From: Fistulifera solaris
Lineage: Eukaryota > Bacillariophyta > Bacillariophyceae > Naviculales > Stauroneidaceae
Assembly: GCA_030295235.1 (NCBI GenBank)
Contig: AP026164.1
Location: 558,001-622,000, forward strand
Direction of reading: 5' to 3'
Length of the DNA stretch: 64,000 bases
This document shows positions 11,788 through 22,862 of this stretch, piece by piece. Position numbers and translations under genes: made by a program. The notes beneath the pieces are model-generated. The model ran no database searches. It saw nothing but the letters and a program-made list of their open reading frames with translations, and had not been told where the DNA came from. Every line of letters begins with the position of its first letter. The first letter of the stretch is position 1.

Positions 11788-13565
11788 GGAATCGGACAGT
11801 GTCACATGGAAGAGCTTCGCTCCTCGCCATCACCGCCACGCGCATCCATCAGCCGTATTTATATAGTAATTAAAATTATTTGGTTTTGAAATGAACAAGT
11901 GTTAGCATGTAGGAGTTGTGGTATACATTTTTCATTGTGCCGGGACATATGGGGGACCCTTGCGAGTGCCCGTAACCGCTAACCTATTTCTAGGATAACT
12001 CATAAGCACCGCAAGAGCTCCGAAGACGTTAAGCAGATGTCAACAAGCGATCACAAACGCCCATGTATCCGGTTGGGAGCGGAAAGGCGAATGTGGCTTT
12101 CATAAGCTGCTCAGCGGGTGAACCCCAAACCCCGCTCAACCGTTACCATTGCTTCACCAATCACTGGCGCACACAGTTCTTCGGCACGCCTCATGGATCC
12201 CACAACTCAGGTGAAGAACTTTTCCCAGCACAATGCTCCAACTGCGTGTTTTCCGGTAAGGCAGGAAGCCTCGCAAGCAGGCAAGCGAATCGTCGAGACG
12301 ACACGAGGTTGCCGTTTCGCGAGACGACTCCTCCTTCCTCGGGACATACGCACCACAGCCCTTCATGCGCTCCCACTATGTATTCAACCATACGGTCCCA
12401 AGCTGTGATCGCAGGCCACAGCTTTGGCAACAACTGAATACGGGGAGGACATCAAACCTCTCTCAGTCGCCTTTGAGAGGAGATGTGAGAAGAAGAAGAA
12501 CGCAGCGAAAAAATAGACAAAGATGTTTGGCGATGCTTCTCCGCTTCTCCTATCGTAAAATCAAAATCAGTTTGTGTTCACAAACTCAATTTAAAAATCA
12601 TTTAGAGGGAACTATCTAAGTATTTCTATTTCGAGCAACGGTTTTCTCCATGTATTGGTTGGGATCCCACCACCCACGAATGAATGTCACGATATACGCG
12701 TCTGCATATCTTTCAATCATGATGAGCGCAGCTGCGAGCCCGGCCTGCTCGTATCTCACAAGTAAAGCACGTGTTCAAAATTCAATTTGGAATAAGGGGG
12801 GAAAGAATGGAAGTCAAGTCCATTATAGGCACTTTTGTTTGCCCCGACTTTGATGATGGGTGAGAGTGAGCACGACGATTTTTGTTTAACGCGTTCGTGC
12901 TTTGCTTTTCAGTCTTGTTGAAAACGGGTGTGACTATGTAACGATTAATTTTACTTAAAGACTGGGTACCGATGTGCATGAGTGAGAGACGAGCTAGGAT
13001 GGTCATGAGTCAATTTAAACTCCGTGTAGGAATTTCATGTTGTTGTGTCATCGGGAGCTTTTCAATCGCAATTCTTCAATGTGTATTTGGTTAGTGTGTC
13101 TGTGTCTGCTCATTGTCAGCGACGAGGTGACTACGGAGTACTTTTTATTTTACTTTTTTTACAAAAGAAGGACGACGGAGGACAACAAAAGCGAACAGAA
13201 CGAGACAATACAAGATACAAGTATCGAGTACGGAATAACAATCCTCTCGACTGATGATAATGCGGAAGGGAAACGATTAGGAAAAGAAGCTACGATATCA
13301 CGACAACAGCGATCACCACTCGTTGAGATTTCCGAGGATGTCATCTGACGCGTTGTAGACGATCTGCTGTATTTGTGGGTGTCATTCCGCGAGTAATCGC
13401 AAAAATGAATGAGTGTCCTTTTACTGTGCTAGAGGAACCGCCATCCGCTTTGGAAATCTTGCACGATTGTGTTTCGCTTGGTTGACCTCTTTTTATTCGA
13501 AAGGCAATATCTTTTTGTTGCACAGTCTCAAAATTGGTGTATCCCTGTCTGCAAATGAAACGCCT
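11788..13565. repeat. Dispersed repeat, copy A (~1.8 kb)
   Basis: This segment is repeated in the same orientation at about 54,882-56,520 with scattered substitutions. It opens with ACGGAAT[C/T]GGACAGTGTCACA and stays clearly alignable to about 13,565, after which similarity becomes patchy until about 13,830. Copy A carries about 140 bases (roughly 12,920-13,060) absent from copy B. Open frames of 60-125 codons occur in both copies, but most differences inside them change amino acids and several overlapping frames are equally open, so coding is not supported. No terminal inverted repeats, LTRs or transposase were found. It lies directly downstream of the formin gene. Boundaries are approximate. 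Confidence 0.8.
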
Positions 13566-14552
13566 CGTTGATGTATCACCCGATGGGCATGCGGATGTGC
13601 TTCGCCGTATACAGTTTTCTGCAGAAAGGCAAGACGAAAATGTTCCTGCAGATGACCACTCGTATAAAAGCGATTGTATCCAAACCTTATTCGTTCAGCT
13701 CGACCAACGATGTATGACCGTCGAACTCATTCAATGACACACCAATCATTAAAACAATCAGCAAATAAGGCACAAGAACGTTTATTCACATCGATAGTCA
13801 TGTTCCCGTGCATTAGCATCTGACAACGGCAGAAAAAAACAACGATCCGTACAGCGAAGACTAGCCGCGACAAACGATTGTTTTCGGCAAGAGTTGACGT
13901 GGATCTGGTAGACGACGACAGCCCATGACACCAATCAAGTACCTTAGACCTTTGCATGGGCGGAAAAAGCGTTCGGAGCAGGACCATCGTATCCTGTAGA
14001 ATTTGTGGATGGGAAATTAGCATTGCACAGGGATCAATCACTCCGAGAATCTATTCTATCAGGTACTGGAATGAGGAAATGATGGTGTCTTCGTTCCTCC
14101 CTTGAAGTAAGGGTGCTGTGCCCTCTTTGCACAATGGTCCCATAGCACTGCCGTCTATCAGACCAGTCAGAATTTTTGAATCATTGTTGAAAGTAAAAGC
14201 CGCCATTAAGTGGGCCGGGGATGCGAAGAATCGAAAAAACTAAACCTTTTATGCGATAATTTTCTGTCAGAAAGACGCTGTTGCTTCCCAATCATTACGG
14301 TATGATGTACCGTAGCAAGTCTAATTTTTTCTTTTTCGTGAAAAGTTTCCCCGATACTGTCTCGAAAAAGCACAGGAATGGAACAAAATAGGATGTAGGG
14401 TGTAAACCTTAGTAACTCGGACTGAAAATCAATCACGAGACATCTTTCGTGCAAATTTTACACCATGACAATAACCTGTGAAAGGAAGCAAGAAACAACG
14501 CGTCGAATGAGAAGATCAACGATAAACAGAATGATCTTCCATTTTCAAAAGA
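13566..14552. other. Gene-free stretch before hydrolase gene
   Basis: The first 260 bases are a diverged continuation of the dispersed repeat; short blocks such as CGATGTATGAC[C/G]GTCGAA are shared with copy B. The remainder to the hydrolase start codon contains only short open frames without recognisable motifs, and presumably includes the hydrolase promoter. Confidence 0.4.
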
Positions 14553-17328
14553 ATGCCTATGCCATATACTGAGATTCAGCAAAGTGATAGGGAGAAAGAG
14601 CTTGACGGACACCAAACTTCGATCGGAAGTACGGAGGGCGCCTCGCCTCTTGAGATTGAGAACGATGACACTTATTATGACTTCGCTGAGCAAGCACTTT
14701 CTTGGAAACATCCGTGGTTTTTCACGGCGCCTTTGATACTATTGCTGGAAGTACCTCTGCTAAGTGGTAACGCGCTTGTCTTTTATCATTTAACTGGTCG
14801 AGTGTGGGCTGCTACGCTACCAATGCTTCACCTCTTGCTGGCTTTCCTTTCTATTCGCTGCTCTGTGGTCGATGCAACTAATCGTGAGATAAACAGCACG
14901 AGACTGGTGATATCTCTCTCACTTTTGGCTGACATACTTCTCGCTGGCTTTTTCTACCCTTTCTTCTACCATAATATTAAGGAGGCATTTTTCATTGAAC
15001 CAGACGGCACGGATGTCATCGAATGGTCCAACTACAAGCGACTCTTTGATTTATTCGCTTTCAGTTCGAGGGTATATTTCATTTTAAGAACGATACTATC
15101 CACAGTTGGCTGTCTAGCACGCTTTCAAATTGAATGGCCGTTTCTTGTCGCGAAATGTATCACGTCACCAATCTGCTCACTGCCTGCGGAAAAGGAATAT
15201 AGACTGCGGTCTTCCGTGCAGCGTATCTCGTTCTCAGGTATCATCATTGCAACTTTTTTTCTCTTCGTGGTGCATCTTTTCTGTTGCCGTACACTTTCTA
15301 CCTCCTTTTTCGCTTCGACGGAACGCGGACGCAAACGAGTTTTGCGACCCGATAGATGAAACGGAATGCCTTTTGCCTTTCCCGTCTTTCTTTCATTTAA
15401 GGCCGGATGAAACGTCCGAGACGGGTTGGCGAGTAAACCTACAAGAGGCGTCGCTTCCATTGTTACGAGGTGGAATTTCTATGCATGCCGAGTTCTACAA
15501 CGAACTTGATGGATTTTCAACGATGGGTCCAATTCTCTTTTATATAAATGGTCTAAAGGAGGCGCACGAAGCCGGGTTAAATCAGTTGAAAGGCCTAAGG
15601 GAGATTGCAAAGTCTATAACGCAAGAGTCGGTAACCTTTTTGATTGACGTGGAAGGCGCAACGTTGGTCCCACATAGCGCGGAGATTGACTACCTTGATC
15701 CAAATCATCCCATGGTTTTGCTATTTCCAGCGAGGCCACTGAAGCATAACACTCATTATGCTGTGGCCATCGTGAATGCAACAAATGGCAACGGGGGATT
15801 ACTCGCTCGTAGTAGTGCGATGGAGAACCTTTTTCAGGAGAAACAAGCAGAGCAGCCTACAGGTTCGACTAAACCGGATCAAGGACGAATGTATCGATAC
15901 ATAAGCGAAGTGATTCCAGCTTTACAGAGAGCAGCCAGTTGGCTGAATCTCTCGGAAAATCCGGCAGAGCTTCAACTTTTGTTCGATTTTCACACTATAA
16001 GCGAAACTTCCCAGTTGTCACCCGCGCGAGCAGTTCGCGATGGTACGTTCGCTAAAATTTCAAATGAGAAAGAATGGAGGTGGGATGAACATGTCAGGAC
16101 TAACCGCATCGAGGAATATTCTTGTGATGAACCAGAAAGTGTTCTGGCACGTACAGTTCATGCTGAGATGGATGTTCCGTGGTTTCTACAACACTTTGGT
16201 CCTGGTCATCGAGGGGCATTTCTCGATCCCCAAGCCTTAGATAAAGGCCATGCGTCGTCTCTTGGCATTGCAAAATTTTTACTTCACCTCCCTTGCTCAG
16301 CGCGTTCTGCAGCTCTTGGGTATGATCAGTCAAAACCCATACGCGGCATTATGGAGTACGGTCATGGACTATTTTTTAGTCGCTCCGAGGCTTCAGATGA
16401 TTTTCTCCTCCAAATGGCTCATGACGAAGGATATATTATCATGGCAATGGACTGGCGTGGCATGTCCGTTTTCGATCTGCTGGTTGTAATAAAGACTTTG
16501 ATATCGAAGCCGAGTCAGTTCCAATCGGTTCGAGACAATTTAATACAGGGATATGCAAACAAAATAGCCCTACAGCACTTTGCAAGGAATGCAATGATGG
16601 CGATGGATTGGTTCGATTTTGCAGAGAATGACGCTGTCCTGCGATCCGTCCCTTTCGCAAATGACCAATCTTTATCATTTGTATTCTACGGCATTTCACA
16701 AGGCGGAATATTGGGAGCCGGCTATTGTAGCTTAGCAGGGACAACGGCTTTAATCGATCGAGCCATACTTGGTGTCCCAGGGACTCCTTTTGCTCTGATA
16801 ATGACTCGATCTTTAGACTTCCAAGGCTATGATAGATTGCTTTTGATGAATTTCATGACTAACCGACACGTCCGTATCTTTTTGACGATCATACAAATGG
16901 GATGGGATGCCACCGAAGGTGCTGGTTTCCTCGCACCCCCTATCCGAGAACCTTATCCGCGCATGCTTCTACAAGCAGGGCTAGGAGACGTTATCGTACC
17001 AGCTCTTGCAGCCGAGGCTCTTGCCAGAGCTTTCAACGCCACTCTACTACCAGGAAATCCGCGAGACGTTTATGGCTTAGAGCGTGGACAAGCGGCGTCC
17101 TCGACTTCCATTGGACCGAACGTCACATTCACTGAGCTTCTGTTTACGAACGACTACTCCTCTCTACCACTCGACAACACTTTCGCTGTCGACAACCCGA
17201 TTCATGATTGTGTTCGAAGAGACAAAGCATTGATAACACAGATAACAGAATTTATCAATACTGGACGCATAGTAGACCCCTGTGAGTCGGACAACTGTAT
17301 TCGAGAAAAAGATAGTTGTTGGGACTAG
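14553..17328 (+). CDS. Membrane-anchored alpha/beta hydrolase-like protein
   Basis: The N-terminal ~250 residues contain several hydrophobic helices (for example around 14,720-14,870, 14,900-14,970 and 15,225-15,300), suggesting a multi-spanning membrane region. A long, mostly hydrophilic domain follows with alpha/beta-hydrolase features: SFVFYGISQGGILGAG (16,670-16,720) carries the Gly-x-Ser-x-Gly nucleophile elbow, preceded by a strand ending AMDWRGMS. Cysteines cluster near the C-terminus (PCESDNCIREKDSC), consistent with a lumenal or extracellular domain. The two parts are in different frames, with the shift inside or beside T5 at 15,306-15,310; I treat it as one gene, but two overlapping genes or an unrecognised intron remain possible. 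The substrate is unknown and I do not recognise the exact family. Confidence 0.6.
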
Positions 17329-17502
17329 CTATTGAATCGGTTTAAGATGTCGTTCTTCATTATGAGCGAGAACTTATTCGTTTGCCATTGCAAAAGAAAA
17401 AAAAACAAAAATTTACGCCTGTGTCCATGCATGGGGTCGCACGTTCCCGGACTTATACTTTTGCAAAGCAAATGCAAGATAAGGTTGAATAAATCCAATA
17501 AC

Positions 17503-18929
17503 TTACTCTTGCTTTTGACGCTTGCTAGCTCCACCCCTCGTAACGTCTCCGGGCTCGATCGCGACAGAAGTATGAAGAAATTCCGCTGCCTCGGCAGAAG
17601 CCTTGACTTTCACTGCGCTACGCGGTAACATTTCGGCTTCGTACGCCTCGATAGCTTTCCGAATTACTTCCTGTTTATCGCCACTCTCACTTGCCGCACG
17701 ATAAATTGATTTAGTCAGCGACAAAGCATCTAGCAGTGCCTGATTCGCGCCTTGTCCTTTGAAAGGGCTCATGGGATGAGCGGCATCGCCAATCAGGGTG
17801 ACGACTCGATCTCCAATATTCTCCAGACTTCCAATATCGCCCATAAATAGCGTTGAAGGAGAAAGAATTGCGCGGTCATAAACCGGGTAACCAGAAACTA
17901 AATAAGAGGGAGTAGACTTCAGGATGAATTCAATTGGGTTGTGCCAATTGGAACATCGTCTACGGGCCTCCTCCAAAAAAGCTTCATTTCCTTTCTTCGC
18001 GAGATCTAGTGAATCGGACTCACTAAAGGGAAACTAAGCTGCCACATATACGCAGAGCTTGAATATGGCATCATATACAAACGAGTGGTACCGTCTGCAG
18101 TTTGAAATACTGTCTTTCCATCTAGCAACTCACTCTGTGAGCGATCTATCTCCAGCAGCTCGCATATACCGAGCATTACGAAACAGTTCAAGTACCGCAA
18201 ACTATCTCCCACCAATTGTTCTCGAACTTGACTTCTGATTCCATCAGCACCAACTACCAAGTCAGCCGTGTGATGAACCCTTGCTCCACTTTTTATGTTA
18301 AGAAAAGTCAGCAGTACTTGTTTGTTTTCGAGCTTCTCATAATTGAGAAGTCGGTAATTCCAGTGAATACGATCGCAATTGACGTTTTGAATATCTTCCT
18401 GTCCACTGGCAACTTGCAACAGCTGCCGCCGCAGTGACTGCCGAGCGATGTGAATGTTCTGCCGACGAGGTTCTTTCTTTCCTTCGCTCGACTTGATTTC
18501 CTCCTCGCCATCTTCCTGCTTCCAATGCCGCATGCCCCACTGACCAACCACCGTGCCATCGGCTGTATGCACAATATGTTTCGTGGAAGTGATGCCGTCT
18601 TCCAATTTCCAAATGCCGAATCCTTTCAAAGCTTTACTTGCTTGCTGCATAGTCAGTCCGTACCCTTGCGCTCGGTCGATGAAATGGGCATCACGTTCGA
18701 ACACATCATAGGGAATACCTCGATGTCGACAAGCAGCAGCTAGAGCCCAGCCGGCTAATCCACCTCCCACAATAGCGACCCGCGGAAAACGATCATTAGC
18801 TGGCACCCTTTCGTCGGATGGAACGAGTCCAGAGGCGGAACACGAGCCGCACGATTCGACACGTTCCGACAGTCCCTTTTGCGAGCTTTCCGACTGGATG
18901 GCCTTTTCAACATTCCCTCTCCATGACAT
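17503..18929 (-). CDS. FAD-dependent monooxygenase (PHBH/UbiH superfamily)
   Basis: These are flavin monooxygenases that hydroxylate or epoxidise small molecules using NAD(P)H and oxygen. Diagnostic motifs in order: the dinucleotide-binding VAIVGGGLAGWALAAACR with acidic end of strand two (FERD), the DG motif in LVVGADGIRSQVREQL, and the second FAD motif TLIGDAAHPMSPFKGQGANQ. The protein is about 465 residues, normal for the family. The N-terminal ~45 residues are Ser/Glu-rich without a clear signal. The last third is in another frame, with the break near 18,025-18,033 (AAAGGG on the plus strand), inside the conserved WQLSFP region. Substrate specificity cannot be read from the sequence; bacterial-like salicylate-hydroxylase relatives, ubiquinone hydroxylases and zeaxanthin epoxidases share this fold. 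It ends 174 bases from the hydrolase gene in convergent orientation. Confidence 0.85.
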
Positions 18930-19059
18930 GCGTTACACACTTTCCATTCGAGCTGCATCGTTGAGCTCAACGATTTCTGCAACGATCCCCAACACACGAA
19001 TTGCTGATTGCGGCCGCTTCGGAAAGTACTCCACCAAGGCAACAGAAATACTGCGCTTT

Positions 19060-19431
19060 TCATTTAGTGTTCCGCCGAACAACTCTTTGATATTTCCCCG
19101 AAGCACTTCGCTCCAGTGCTAAGGAGTTCTTCACCGTAGTTGCTAAAGGTAAATCGTTGGGAAAGTGAATGTATCGAATGGTCGATCCTCGAATGTGAAC
19201 GGTGTGCACGGCCTGATCCGTCGATAACCCCAGCCCTAGCGATGATGATGATTTAACATCCTCTAACATCAAATTCATGTCTCCATCGCTCGCGGACAAG
19301 TTTCCCCGGATAATTTTCCCGTTCTTGAGTTCAACCGATAATTGAACACCAATAAAATGACGCAAAAACGTAGCCAGTGCTTTGGGCTGTTTCTTCTTTG
19401 GATTGCCGTCTACTGGTGGTGTCATTGTCAT
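19060..19431 (-). CDS. Sm-like protein, LSm10/SmD-like
   Basis: A 123-residue protein matching the Sm fold: Sm1 motif in LRHFIGVQLSVELKNGKIIR followed by GNLSASDGDMNLML, and Sm2 in VHIRGSTIRYIHFPNDL. The extended IRYIHFP ending, and the SmD1-like spacing, recall LSm10 of the U7 snRNP or SmD1, rings that bind U-rich RNA in snRNPs. Expected length and intact frame. It lacks the GR-dipeptide tail of SmD1, which favours LSm10, but assignment within the SmD group is inference. It starts about 255 bases from the divergent serine-rich gene. Confidence 0.78.
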   Translation of the reverse strand: MTMTPPVDGNPKKKQPKALATFLRHFIGVQLSVELKNGKIIRGNLSASDGDMNLMLEDVKSSSSLGLGLSTDQAVHTVHIRGSTIRYIHFPNDLPLATTVKNSLALERSASGKYQRVVRRNTK

Positions 19432-19687
19432 GGTGGATGCTGGAAAACAGTGCGAGGCGCAGCCTGCGAAAACGACGACGTTTCCAGTATTGTGTGCGTC
19501 GTACCAGCATGTCCCAACTGACTTCTTCTTTTAGAGTCAAACTTCTCCTTTTACAATTTACCTTTCCACCCGGGACTTGACTGTGATTTATACTGTGCTG
19601 GTCGATTTGCGCGCCAAAACTAGGCCACAGTATTGGATACGGTAAATCACAGCCCGGCACTCCAATTCAGTACGGTACGTCACTCGA

Positions 19688-20473
19688 ATGCAAATGCCAC
19701 CATTCACTTTCTCCTCCTCTGCTTCTGCGACTGCGCACCTTGATGATGATCGTCGACCTTCCTCCCGTCCACCACTCACACCCACTCCTTCACATTCATC
19801 TTCGATTCGTTCGTCGTCCCCTTTACTCATTCGCTGCTCCTTCATTCAAGTCAGCGGACCTCGCAAGGCAAGTCCTCCGAAGGGAAGGAAGAAGATGTCG
19901 ATCCATCTTTGTCAACACAATAGTGACAAAGTCTCGATGGATGATTCATCGGCTTCCTTGTCTTCGAGCCGAAGCCTGCTCCAACTGGAAACCGCGATCC
20001 ACGAAAGTGACACCTTTCATGGTACGTCGTTACAACAAGTAGAACGACCCTCCAAACACCAAGACAAGAAAGGTTTGCACAGACGATGCTCGTCTTCGAG
20101 TCTTACGAGAGTATCGTCTTCGTATACCGATCCATCCATTCCGGCCTTTGTGTACATTCCCATTGCATTCTCACCAAGTTCCCCATCGATTAACGATGAT
20201 GATGATGCATCTTCATCTTCTGAAGAAGACTTGGATATAATACACTTGAGCCACGAGTTTCATCACTGGCAAGCTTTTCCCAACATGTCTGATGTGAAAC
20301 GCAACACGACATGGGGAATCATCACCGCTACCGTCAACGATGTGATAGTGGATGAGCAGCTGCAACTGGTTAAGATGGACTACTTTTCACCATCCGAAGC
20401 CAGTCCGATACGGCAGCCCAAGCCGCCTCTGTCTCATTGTTCGCTCTCCACTTCTTCGCTCCTCGTGGTATAA
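19688..20473 (+). CDS. Serine-rich low-complexity protein, unknown
   Basis: An open frame of 261 codons from the ATG at 19688; an in-frame ATG at 19,895 (MSIHLCQHN) may be the real start, because the preceding part is simple Ser/Pro/His sequence in a T/C-rich leader. It has several serine tracts, an acidic NDDDDASSSSEEDLD block and a conserved-looking core (FHHWQAFPNMSDVKRNTTWG). No known domain was recognised. It might be a regulatory or disordered phosphoprotein; function is not assigned. Confidence 0.5.
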   Translation: MQMPPFTFSSSASATAHLDDDRRPSSRPPLTPTPSHSSSIRSSSPLLIRCSFIQVSGPRKASPPKGRKKMSIHLCQHNSDKVSMDDSSASLSSSRSLLQLETAIHESDTFHGTSLQQVERPSKHQDKKGLHRRCSSSSLTRVSSSYTDPSIPAFVYIPIAFSPSSPSINDDDDASSSSEEDLDIIHLSHEFHHWQAFPNMSDVKRNTTWGIITATVNDVIVDEQLQLVKMDYFSPSEASPIRQPKPPLSHCSLSTSSLLVV

Positions 20474-20662
20474 CAACTCCATCACGATGCGACGGGAAAA
20501 CCCCGCCCTGTCTCAAGTACCGCCCGCTAGCGTGGACAATACTCCAAATAGCTACTTGGAGATAGTTTTCTATTTATGTGTTTGCAAGAATTAGTTTGTA
20601 ATTGTGAGAGATAATTAGTGTTTATTTGTCAAAGAAAGGTTTAGGAAAACGCTCACTGCCGT

Positions 20663-22246
20663 TTACATTTCTACATTGACTTTGAGTTTCGGCTGCACTC
20701 TTAGCAAGGGTGGTCGAACACCACCAAATTGAGAAACTGTTTGCGGGTCGTCGGCATCATTGTGAACGCCGAATGTGATGCTGTTCCCACCGGGGAGATC
20801 ATAGCCCACAAAGCCTTGTAGACTGCCGAACCCATCGGGGCGGAGCATGGCTACCAGATCCAAAGCTATGTCCACCGATCTCTTTCCCGGTTTCTTTTCC
20901 TTGCTCACTGTCTTTTCACTTGATTGAGGCGCAAAATCTTTGCAGAGGGCGAATCAGGAAAGGCCATCACCGCGTCATTCAGGTCGGCAATGATGCCCCG
21001 GATGACATTTTCTTTTGTGAGACCCAGAGAAGGTACTTCGACTTTTTCCAACGTCGTTTCGACGATAAGACTTTCTTGTCGTAGAGCTTGAGCCCCCGTT
21101 TCTACCTGCGTTTCAGCATTCGACAGAGCTGTCTTCAGCAATTGCTTCTCCAAACGTTTCAAAGCCGCCGCTCGAATTGATTCAACCGACTCTTCAAAAA
21201 CAGAAGTTATTCCTCCATCCATCAATTCGATCAGTTGCTGGCGAATTTTTCGGCGATAAGTTGCAACCGACGTCCATCCGGTGACAGCACGAGTTTGACC
21301 GTCCCATTCGGCTAGGACGGAATCACGGAGTTCCGCAGCAGTCTCTCCCAAGTCATTCACACTCAAACCACGAGCCGTTCGGCGTTTCCAAACCAGTAGC
21401 TGGGCCTGTATACGGCGCGTCAATTGACTGGCTACAGTGCCTAAAGTCAAGTAGGCGCTGGCTACATTTGGAGGATCCAACGCAAGCTCCGTTACGCCGG
21501 ATTGGCGGATCTCTTCATTGGCCAGCAATAAAGCTTCAGATAATGGCTTTCCTTCCTGATTATTTTTGGTGTCTCCAGCTAGAGCAAAGATCTGTGACAA
21601 GACGATCGGCGAGTTAGGCTAGTCGAAACAAAGCACAACGTCAACAAAACATGATGCTTACCTTCGCTGCATCCGCGGACGAGGAAGCTGCAACTACCTG
21701 AAGATCAAACGCTTCATCAAAACGCATGTCATTGTTTTGCTCTACAGCAACAGTATCATACAGTGATTTCACTTGCTGTTTTAACAATTCCTGATCAACC
21801 TCTTCCTCATCGGCCGAAGAAACAACAAGGACGAGGCTTGTTTTTCGCGGAGTCGATGCCCGAAAGATTGCAGTCAATGTACGCGCATGTCTTGAATTGT
21901 CTATACCCGATAGAATATCACCGTTCGTGATACCCTCTAGAATGATTGTCGGGGCTGTCTGTGCGCACAATGCCAGAGCTATCCGATCGGCAGTTGAAGT
22001 ACTCTGCAGCGTCGCTCCTCGGCATAGCATTTGATTTGTCGCCGAATCATAACTCAAGATATCATCAAACGCTTTTCCCAAAAATAAAGAAGGAGTGCCG
22101 GGAGAAGGGATGATAGCTACTAAAGAGTCGGAAGAAGCCGATGCAGGGATTGAACCTAATTTTAGTGTCCCACTCGGATCCAGAATTGGTGATGCAGCCG
22201 CCGCTAGAGACACGGAAAGGAAAGTCGACAAATACCGTAAAAGCAT
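20663..22246 (-). CDS. Secretory-pathway protein of unknown family
   Basis: The N-terminus MLLRYLSTFLSVSLAAAA is a convincing signal peptide, so the product should enter the ER. Exon 1 (22,246-21,662) is joined in phase 0 across a 70-nt GT-AG intron (21,661-21,592) to exon 2. The central part is helical and charged (LTRRIQAQLLVWKRRTARG; ALKRLEKQLLKTALSNAE). The final ~80 residues, beginning SKEKKPGKRS, are in another frame; the indel is near 20,926-20,937. Total length would be about 505 residues. I recognise no catalytic motif. The C-terminal region, glycine-rich then ending in a beta-like LLRVQPKLKVNVEM, is unusual. An ER or secreted role is inferred only from the signal peptide. Confidence 0.65.
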
Positions 22247-22862
22247 ATTGTTTTATTTTAGATAAAGCAAGACACTGAGAAAAATTCTGTTGAACTCTTT
22301 TACTTTGATTCAACAACTACCTTCCGACGGAGTATTTGTGTGGCCCTTGCTAGTTTATATCCCAAGAAAAGCAAAACGCAAATCTGTTTGTCGGCACCCG
22401 CAATAGCTTCCACCTGGCGCCGCCCGTCTGTCATGCATCATATGGTGCCGTGTTGGTGATTTGTGTAGACTATCAGCTATTTTGTAGAGACGATATCATC
22501 CTTTCTGCAATTTTGCAAGAGGCCATAATTACGAAACTTCAAATAAGATAGCAATGCTAAGCTGTATCCTGTTTTATGTACGTTGGTGGGGCAGTTCGAT
22601 GTTCGATGCTTCTTTTTGGTTTCTGGGGGTCGGAGACTACGTTTTAGTGTAGAAAGTTACCATTGTGGTTGGGGGCATTTCCATACGGCGGCACGCTCGG
22701 ACGAAAGCAGCGACGAGCAGCATCGTCCATGGTGCTGCGCTTTGTATCCTGGATGAAATTCCGTGAACATACGCTCCATTTTGCGACGAGCATCTCTTCT
22801 TCATTACATTAAGTCACCATTTTCATCGATTATAATCATTGAACGTAATTGACGTCTCCGCC
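22247..22862. other. Divergent intergenic region
   Basis: 616 bases between the start codons of the minus-strand secretory protein and the plus-strand HSA/SANT gene. It presumably carries both promoters. No further gene, RNA or repeat was identified. Confidence 0.45.

Noticed and set aside
12063-12437. Open frame of 124 codons conserved in both copies of the dispersed repeat
   Set aside because: Differences between copies are mostly amino-acid-changing, overlapping frames are equally open, and no domain is recognisable.
13727-14041. Minus-strand open frame of 104 codons
   Set aside because: Lies in a diverged repeat tail, with no motif and no homologous frame in copy B.
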